NCBI RefSeq assembly: GCF_003462685.1
Contig: NZ_QRVE01000002.1
Span: 74,247 to 138,246 of the forward strand
DNA length: 64,000 bases
Reading direction: 5' to 3'
Source of the DNA: Collinsella sp. AF23-4AC
GTDB lineage: Bacteria > Actinomycetota > Coriobacteriia > Coriobacteriales > Coriobacteriaceae
In this document: piece after piece, positions 58,722-64,000 of the stretch
How positions within the stretch are numbered: the stretch's first letter is position 1
Layout: each line of letters opens with the position of its first letter
The notes under the pieces: model-generated
Databases searched by the model: none
The model's input: only the letters and a program-made list of their open reading frames with translations
Told to the model about the DNA's origin: nothing
Program-made: the position numbers and the translations under genes

Positions 58722-60895
58722 CCTCCGCTGACCTCCTTAAAAATGTGTCGATATCGCATGGCAACCGCATCGCGCAGGGGGCGAGTCGCCAGGGAGTCAA
58801 GAGTGCAAGCATACCGCAAGAGCTCGACCGCGTCCAAATGGGCCCACTCGATCAGCTCCTCGTCGGCATCGAGGTCGACGAAGCGCAGGGTCACACCGCC
58901 ATGCTGGCGGTACCCTAGGATTTCGCCCTCGTGACGCAGACGCAGGTCCATCTGGGCAAGCGTAAAACCATCCGAAGTTTTTTCGAGCGACTGGAGACGG
59001 TCTTGCGCCGCCGACGCGCCGCCGTTGCCCTTGGAGTGCGTCATGACCAGGCACGTGCCCGACACACTGCCGCGGCCCACGCGACCGCGCAGCTGGTGCA
59101 GGGCAGCCAAACCAAAGCGCTCGCCGTTCTCGATGACCATGACGGTAGCGTTAGGCACGTCGACGCCCACCTCGACCACCGTAGTCGAGACGAGCACATC
59201 GATCTCGCCACGCTTAAAGGCGTCGATCACGCAATCCTTCTCCCCCGCCGGCATGCGGCCGTGAAGGCGCTCGATGGCAAGACCCGGCAACGCCAGACGC
59301 AGGCGATCGAGCTCGGTCGCCGTATCGTGCAGCGGCACGGGGACGGTTACGCGGCCCTCATCGTCGCGGGCAATACCGGGCACGTCTTCCAGCTCATCGG
59401 CCGAGTCACTCGGCTCCACGAGCGGGCAAATCACGTAGGCCTGCTGACCCTTTTCATGCGCCTCGCGGATGGCTCCATAGGCGAGGTCACGGCTCGACTC
59501 GGTGAGTACGCGTGTCATCACGCCCGCCCCCGGAACAGGCCGATGGCGGATGATGCTCGTGTCCAGATCGCCGTAGACCGAAAGCGCCAGCGTACGCGGG
59601 ATGGGCGTTGCCGTCATAACGAGCAGATCGGCACCGGGGCCCTTCGCGCGCAGGGCGTTGCGTTGGCCCACACCAAACCGGTGCTGTTCATCGATGACCA
59701 CGAGCGACAGATGCTTGAACGTAACGTTATCCGAAAGGACCGCGTGGGTTCCAAAGAGGACGTCGAGCTCGCCCGATTCCAGCTGGGCATGGATCTGCTC
59801 GCGCTCAGAGGCCGGCGTGGCACCCGTCAGAAGCGCCCAGGACATGCCGGCCTGCGAGAGTAGAGGGCCGGTCTTGTCGGCATATTGGCGCGCCAGCACG
59901 CCCGTGGGCGCCATAACGCAGGCCTGGGTGCCGCTATCGGCAGCCACAGCCAGCGCGCAGGCGGCAACGGCGGTCTTGCCGGTACCAACATCGCCCAGCA
60001 GCAGCCGGTTCATCACGCGCCCGCCATCGCACATATCATGCAGGATGTCTTGGAACGCGGCCTCCTGCTCGTCGCTCAGCGAAAACGGCAGGGCTTGCTT
60101 GAGCACGGCCAGGTGCTCGCCCGCGGTGTGGGCATAGGGCACCACATCGACCAGGCCGCCGTCGTTGCGCAGACGCAGCGCCAGCTGCAGGTAGAGGCAC
60201 TCCTCGTAGGCAAGACGCCGGCGTGCGATGTCGCGCTCGGCCATGCTCGAGGGAAAGTGGATCGATCGAAGCGCACGAGCATTGCTCATCAGGCGACGCT
60301 TAACGCGTAAGCGTGCCGGAATGGGATCAAAGGGATTGCCGACGACCTCGAGCGCGCCGCTTACGATGCGGCGCATCCACGCCTGGCTCACGCCATCACT
60401 CACGTAATGGACCGGCAGGATAGTGCCCGCGGCACGCCCTTCCTCGAGCTTTTCAAAGTGCGGCGAGGCCATCTGCTTAAAACCGTAGGCAAACTCAACC
60501 TTGCCCATCACGGCCAGGCGGTCGCCCTGCTTAAGCTGCTGGGCAATCCAGGGCTGGCGGAAAAAGGCGACCTGCAGCACGCCCGTCTCGTCAACGAGTG
60601 AGACCTCGGTCACCTGCATGCGCGGACGCGGCTGCTTTTGGACGATACGGTCGACCGTGGCGATGATGGTGCACACGGTACCGATGGGCGCCATCTCGAT
60701 AGACCAAGAACGGGTAAAGTCGAGGTATCGATGAGGGATATGGAGAAGGAGGTCCCCCACCGTCCGAATTCCCAGACGGCGAAGGGCCTCCTCACGTTTA
60801 CCCGAAACATATTTAAGTCGCGCGATATCCTCGTCGAGCGCATTGCTCTGGGCAAAGCGCTCCGAGACGCGCGGCACAGAGCACAGCTCGGACAT
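58718..60895 (-). CDS. recG: ATP-dependent DNA helicase RecG
   Basis: Remodels stalled replication forks and branched DNA. Of 725 residues, the N-terminal wedge domain includes VGDLLLHIPHRYLDF. The helicase core has LLLGDVGTGKTAVAACA (Walker A), VVIDEQHRFGVGQR (DEQH box), MTATPIPRTLALSVYGDLD and HQLRGRVGRGSVSGTC. It lies 10 bp after the FakA-like gene. The fakA-recG-rsmD-coaD order is common in Gram-positives. Confidence 0.95.
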   Translation of the reverse strand: MSELCSVPRVSERFAQSNALDEDIARLKYVSGKREEALRRLGIRTVGDLLLHIPHRYLDFTRSWSIEMAPIGTVCTIIATVDRIVQKQPRPRMQVTEVSLVDETGVLQVAFFRQPWIAQQLKQGDRLAVMGKVEFAYGFKQMASPHFEKLEEGRAAGTILPVHYVSDGVSQAWMRRIVSGALEVVGNPFDPIPARLRVKRRLMSNARALRSIHFPSSMAERDIARRRLAYEECLYLQLALRLRNDGGLVDVVPYAHTAGEHLAVLKQALPFSLSDEQEAAFQDILHDMCDGGRVMNRLLLGDVGTGKTAVAACALAVAADSGTQACVMAPTGVLARQYADKTGPLLSQAGMSWALLTGATPASEREQIHAQLESGELDVLFGTHAVLSDNVTFKHLSLVVIDEQHRFGVGQRNALRAKGPGADLLVMTATPIPRTLALSVYGDLDTSIIRHRPVPGAGVMTRVLTESSRDLAYGAIREAHEKGQQAYVICPLVEPSDSADELEDVPGIARDDEGRVTVPVPLHDTATELDRLRLALPGLAIERLHGRMPAGEKDCVIDAFKRGEIDVLVSTTVVEVGVDVPNATVMVIENGERFGLAALHQLRGRVGRGSVSGTCLVMTHSKGNGGASAAQDRLQSLEKTSDGFTLAQMDLRLRHEGEILGYRQHGGVTLRFVDLDADEELIEWAHLDAVELLRYACTLDSLATRPLRDAVAMRYRHIFKEVSGG

Positions 60896-60905
60896 GGGCA
60901 GATGC

Positions 60906-62567
60906 CTACTCGATCGAGAAGATCACGGGATAGAGCGGCTGCTCGCCACGATGGGCGTCAATCTCCAGATCGGGCTGAGCCTCCTCGATGGCGTCGACGA
61001 TCTCCTGGAAGGCCTCGTCGGAAAGCTCCTCGCCGGCCAGAATCGTCAGCGCGTCACCCTCCTCTTCCTCCTGCATGCGGTTGATGCAATCGAGCGTGAC
61101 CTGCTTCACATCGGAGCCGACCACGTCAATGGAACCGGCAATGATACCCATGACGTCACCGGAGTGAATCGGCGAGCCGTCGGAGGCGCTGGAATCGCGC
61201 ACGGCACGGGTGACCTCGCCATCACGGACCTCGCTGATGGCGTCGACCATAGCGGCAACGGCGTCCTCGAGCTCGGAATCGGGCAGGACGGCGAACAGCG
61301 CGGAGAACGCCTGGGGAACGGTCTTGGTGGGAACGACGGCGACCTTCTTATCGGTGCAGGCAGAGGCAGCGGCCTCGGCAGCCATGCGGATGTTACCGTT
61401 GTTGGGCAGGATGATGACCGAGGTCGCGTTGACCTGGTCGACGGCGCCCAGCAGGTCTGCAGTCGAGGGGTTCATGGTCTGACCACCAGACACGATTACG
61501 TCGACGCCGAGAGACTTGAGGATGTCTGCCTCGCCGGACCCAGCGGCAACGGCGACAAAGCCCAGGGCCTTCGCGGGCTCGGCGGCCTTCTCCTGGTCCT
61601 CGTGAATCTTGGCGGTACGGTCGTGGGCCTCCATCTCCATGTTGTGGATAAAGACCTCATAGATCTGACCGAGCTGCAGCATGTGCTCGAGCACCAGGTT
61701 GGGGGTGTTGGAGTGCACGTGGATCTTGTAGTCGGGGTAGGCACCCACGAGCAGCTCGCAGTCGCCCATGGAGCCCAGGAACTTAAGGCACTCGTCCTCG
61801 TCAAACGGAGCGTCGGCCTTAAAGAGGAACTCGTTGCAGTAGCGGAACTCCGAGCCCTCCCAGTCGTCATTGGCCTCGATCTCAACGCGGCCAAGAGCGG
61901 CATCGCGGGCAGAGCCGGCGGAGTCAAACGTAGCGGAGAAATCCTCGACAACGGTGCTGCGACCAAGTGCTGCAGCCACAAAGTTCTCAAGGAAGATGGC
62001 AAAGCCAAAGGCGCCGGAGTCGACCACGCCGTTCTCCTTGAGGACGGGCAGCAAGTCGGGCGTGCGGGCGACGGACTGGTAGGCCTCGACGACGATGGCG
62101 TCGAGCGCGTCCTCGGCCGAGAACTTCTTCTTCTCGCACTCGTCTGCCTTGGTCGAGACGTCGCGCAGCACCGTGAGGATCGTACCCTCGATGGGCTTGC
62201 GGACGGCCTGGAAGGCAACCTTGACGGCTCGGCGGAACGCATAGGCGATGTTAGCGGACGTGATGGGCTCATCGGCAGAGACAAGGCCCTCGGCCACACC
62301 ACGCAGAATCTGCGAGGTGATGACACCGGAGTTGCCACGGGCGCCCATAAGGGAACCGTGGGTGATGGCGCCGGCGATGGCCTCCATGTCGGCGTCGGCA
62401 GGAAGGGCAGAGAGCTCCTTGGTCACCGAAGCGAGCGTGAGCGACATGTTGGTACCGGTGTCGCCGTCGGGTACGGGGAAGACGTTGAGCTTGTTGATCT
62501 CCTCGGCCTTGTCGGAAACAGCAGCCGCAGCGATCGGAAAACAGGTGCGAATGGTCTTTGCAATCAT
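60906..62567 (-). CDS. FakA-like (YloV) DAK2-domain fatty acid kinase subunit
   Basis: Predicted ATP-binding part of a fatty acid kinase that works with DegV-type FakB proteins. Of 553 residues, the DAK2 domain has NVFPVPDGDTGTNMSLTL, GALMGARGNSG-like GSLMGARGNSGVITSQ and DSGAFGFAIFLE. A middle domain and a C-terminal DegV-like domain (VIILPNNGNIRMAAEAA) follow. No fakB is next to it. It follows the Asp23-type gene by 27 bp. Confidence 0.9.
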   Translation of the reverse strand: MIAKTIRTCFPIAAAAVSDKAEEINKLNVFPVPDGDTGTNMSLTLASVTKELSALPADADMEAIAGAITHGSLMGARGNSGVITSQILRGVAEGLVSADEPITSANIAYAFRRAVKVAFQAVRKPIEGTILTVLRDVSTKADECEKKKFSAEDALDAIVVEAYQSVARTPDLLPVLKENGVVDSGAFGFAIFLENFVAAALGRSTVVEDFSATFDSAGSARDAALGRVEIEANDDWEGSEFRYCNEFLFKADAPFDEDECLKFLGSMGDCELLVGAYPDYKIHVHSNTPNLVLEHMLQLGQIYEVFIHNMEMEAHDRTAKIHEDQEKAAEPAKALGFVAVAAGSGEADILKSLGVDVIVSGGQTMNPSTADLLGAVDQVNATSVIILPNNGNIRMAAEAAASACTDKKVAVVPTKTVPQAFSALFAVLPDSELEDAVAAMVDAISEVRDGEVTRAVRDSSASDGSPIHSGDVMGIIAGSIDVVGSDVKQVTLDCINRMQEEEEGDALTILAGEELSDEAFQEIVDAIEEAQPDLEIDAHRGEQPLYPVIFSIE

Positions 62568-62594
62568 GAGTGGTGAAATCTCCGTGTTCGGATG

Positions 62595-62951
62595 CTAGTT
62601 CAGACGGCTCTTGAGCGCGTCGATGTGAATGCCGATCTTAAGGCTGGCGGGATCGATCTGGGCGATCTCCTGCAGAGTGAAGGCAACGGAGCTCGAAAGA
62701 TTGTGGCAGACGGACTTCATGTTGACGCCGTTCTCGAGCACGACGTGAAGATCGACCGTAAGGCCGTTCTCGTCGGCGGAGACAAGCACGCCCTTGCGGA
62801 GGCGCTGACCGGCAAGCAGGCGCACGCTCTCGGCGCCCTGGAGCTGCTCAGCCATACCGACAACGCCATAGCACGTCATCGCGGCATAGCCGGCAATATC
62901 GGCAATAACGTCGTTCGAGACGCTCAGGCTGCCGTTAATGGTCTCAGACAC
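62595..62951 (-). CDS. Asp23/Gls24 family envelope stress protein, copy 2 (YloU-like)
   Basis: Small protein of 118 residues upstream of the FakA-like gene, as yloU is upstream of yloV in Bacillus. VISNDVIADIAGYAAMTCYG-like VSNDVIADIAGYAAMTCYGV and a C-terminal VCHNLSSSVAFTLQEIA are family features. The start is the GTG at 62951 with AAGGAG six bases upstream; the open frame extends to 62984 without a better site. Its role is unknown; co-occurrence with FakA suggests lipid or envelope homeostasis. Confidence 0.86.
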   Translation of the reverse strand: MSETINGSLSVSNDVIADIAGYAAMTCYGVVGMAEQLQGAESVRLLAGQRLRKGVLVSADENGLTVDLHVVLENGVNMKSVCHNLSSSVAFTLQEIAQIDPASLKIGIHIDALKSRLN

Positions 62952-63107
62952 AAGAATCTCCTTATCTGGTGCTCGCGGCACCATCTCGTGGGAGCAATCA
63001 TTGCAATATTCTACAACGACCGCGCCATGTTGAGGTGGTGGGTCGCGGGATTACATCCTCGACACGAAATGTTGATATGGCAACGTTCGAGTCAAGTGGT
63101 CGCGGCA

Positions 63108-63138
63108 TAAAAAAACCCGCCGCATAAGCGACGGGTTT
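63108..63138 (-). terminator. Terminator after tRNA-Asn
   Basis: On the minus strand AACCCGTCGC pairs with GCGGCGGGTT around TTAT and a run of T follows, 8 bp after the tRNA 3' end. Confidence 0.87.
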
Positions 63139-63145
63139 TACAACC

Positions 63146-63220
63146 TGGCTCCCCGGGTAGGACTCGAACCTACAACAGCGCGGTTAACAGCCGCGTGCTC
63201 TACCATTGAGCTACCGAGGA
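63146..63220 (-). tRNA. tRNA-Asn (GTT anticodon)
   Basis: The 75-nt cloverleaf starts TCCTCGGTAGCTCAATGG. The acceptor TCCTCGG pairs with CCGGGGA. The anticodon loop CTGTTAACC gives GTT, and GGTTCGAGTCC is the T arm. The discriminator base is G and the CCA end is encoded (63146-63148). It lies between rpoD and the Asp23-type gene. Confidence 0.97.
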
Positions 63221-63304
63221 ATAGGTGCGTGCTCTCAAGCAACGAAATTTATTATACGGACGAATCAGCTCAGGGCAAGAACTTTTTTGAGAATTTTTCC
63301 GACC

Positions 63305-63333
63305 TAGTCGTTTAAGAACGTCCCCAACGACTA
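63305..63333 (-). repeat. Conserved-loop hairpin downstream of rpoD
   Basis: TAGTCGTT (63305-63312) pairs with AACGACTA (63326-63333). On the minus strand the loop reads GGGGACGTTCTTA. The stem differs from other copies in the window but the loop matches. Confidence 0.75.
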
Positions 63334-63337
63334 CATG

Positions 63338-63376
63338 AAAGCGCCCCCGAGCGGATGTGCTTGAGGGCGCTTCTTG
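63338..63376 (-). terminator. Terminator of rpoD
   Basis: On the minus strand AAGCGCCCTC pairs with the GGGGGCGCTT side around an 11-nt or so loop, starting 6 bp after the rpoD stop. The T-run is short. Confidence 0.75.
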
Positions 63377-63381
63377 CTTGA

Positions 63382-64000
<619 letters not shown>

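Noticed and set aside
60843..62576. 577-codon plus-strand frame
   Set aside because: It is antisense to the FakA-like gene, which has clear DAK2 motifs.

Overview
The window looks like a chromosomal segment of a high-GC gut Actinobacterium of the class Coriobacteriia, most likely Collinsella or a close relative. Support comes from the actinobacterial gene order around smc (rsmD, coaD, a SepIVA/Rv2927c-like gene, DUF177, rpmF, plsX, acpP, rnc, smc, ftsY, ffh), the GC-rich codon use, the complete PTS, and an ileS under T-box control. The assignment is by gene content and order only; no database was searched. Almost every gene is on the minus strand, so operons read from high to low coordinates.

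Layout: 1-1193 holds the start of cca. 1395-9307 is a sugar PTS locus: two tandem PfkB-type sugar-phosphate kinases, enzyme I, HPr, a fructose-type IIBCA permease and a divergent RpiR-type regulator, with many terminators and inverted repeats between them. 9641-16024 carries efp, asp23, nusB, xseB, tlyA, nadK and recN, preceded by pepP. 16156-22832 carries alaS, ruvX, mltG, a YqeG-type phosphatase, aroK and a degenerate aroB homologue. 23027-32711 holds a small membrane protein, an AI-2E-type transporter, a compact sigma-B-like module, rarA, a dGTPase, a solo prepilin peptidase, a family 2 glycosyltransferase, rluD and lspA. 32931-36053 is ileS with its T-box. A glycerol-dehydrogenase-like gene follows.

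37303-39010 is a scar of mobile DNA: an AT-rich peptidase E gene with bounding terminators, an IS3-type transposase tail broken by a stop codon, and a probable serine recombinase tail. After DUF523, ftsH and cobO comes a REP-associated tyrosine transposase (RAYT) with hairpin repeats on both sides. The upstream array runs into the 3' end of a MATE transporter gene. A spoU methyltransferase, folA-thyA and a DUF134-NifX fusion with two operator-like sites follow. 48049-62951 is a long housekeeping run (Asp23, FakA-like kinase, recG, rsmD, coaD, SepIVA-like, DUF177, rpmF, plsX, acpP, rnc, smc, ftsY, ffh). The window ends with tRNA-Asn and the 3' part of rpoD.

The most unusual signal is a family of hairpins at gene ends. 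Their loops are conserved (GGGGACGTTC or GGGGACAGGCACC, always on the transcribed strand), while their stems differ from copy to copy. One RAYT gene sits inside the densest cluster. Other points of note are a dehydroquinate synthase homologue that has lost its metal and cofactor motifs, a 42-bp perfect inverted repeat upstream of ptsH, and an RsbW-like/sigma pair preceded by a DUF948-like protein.
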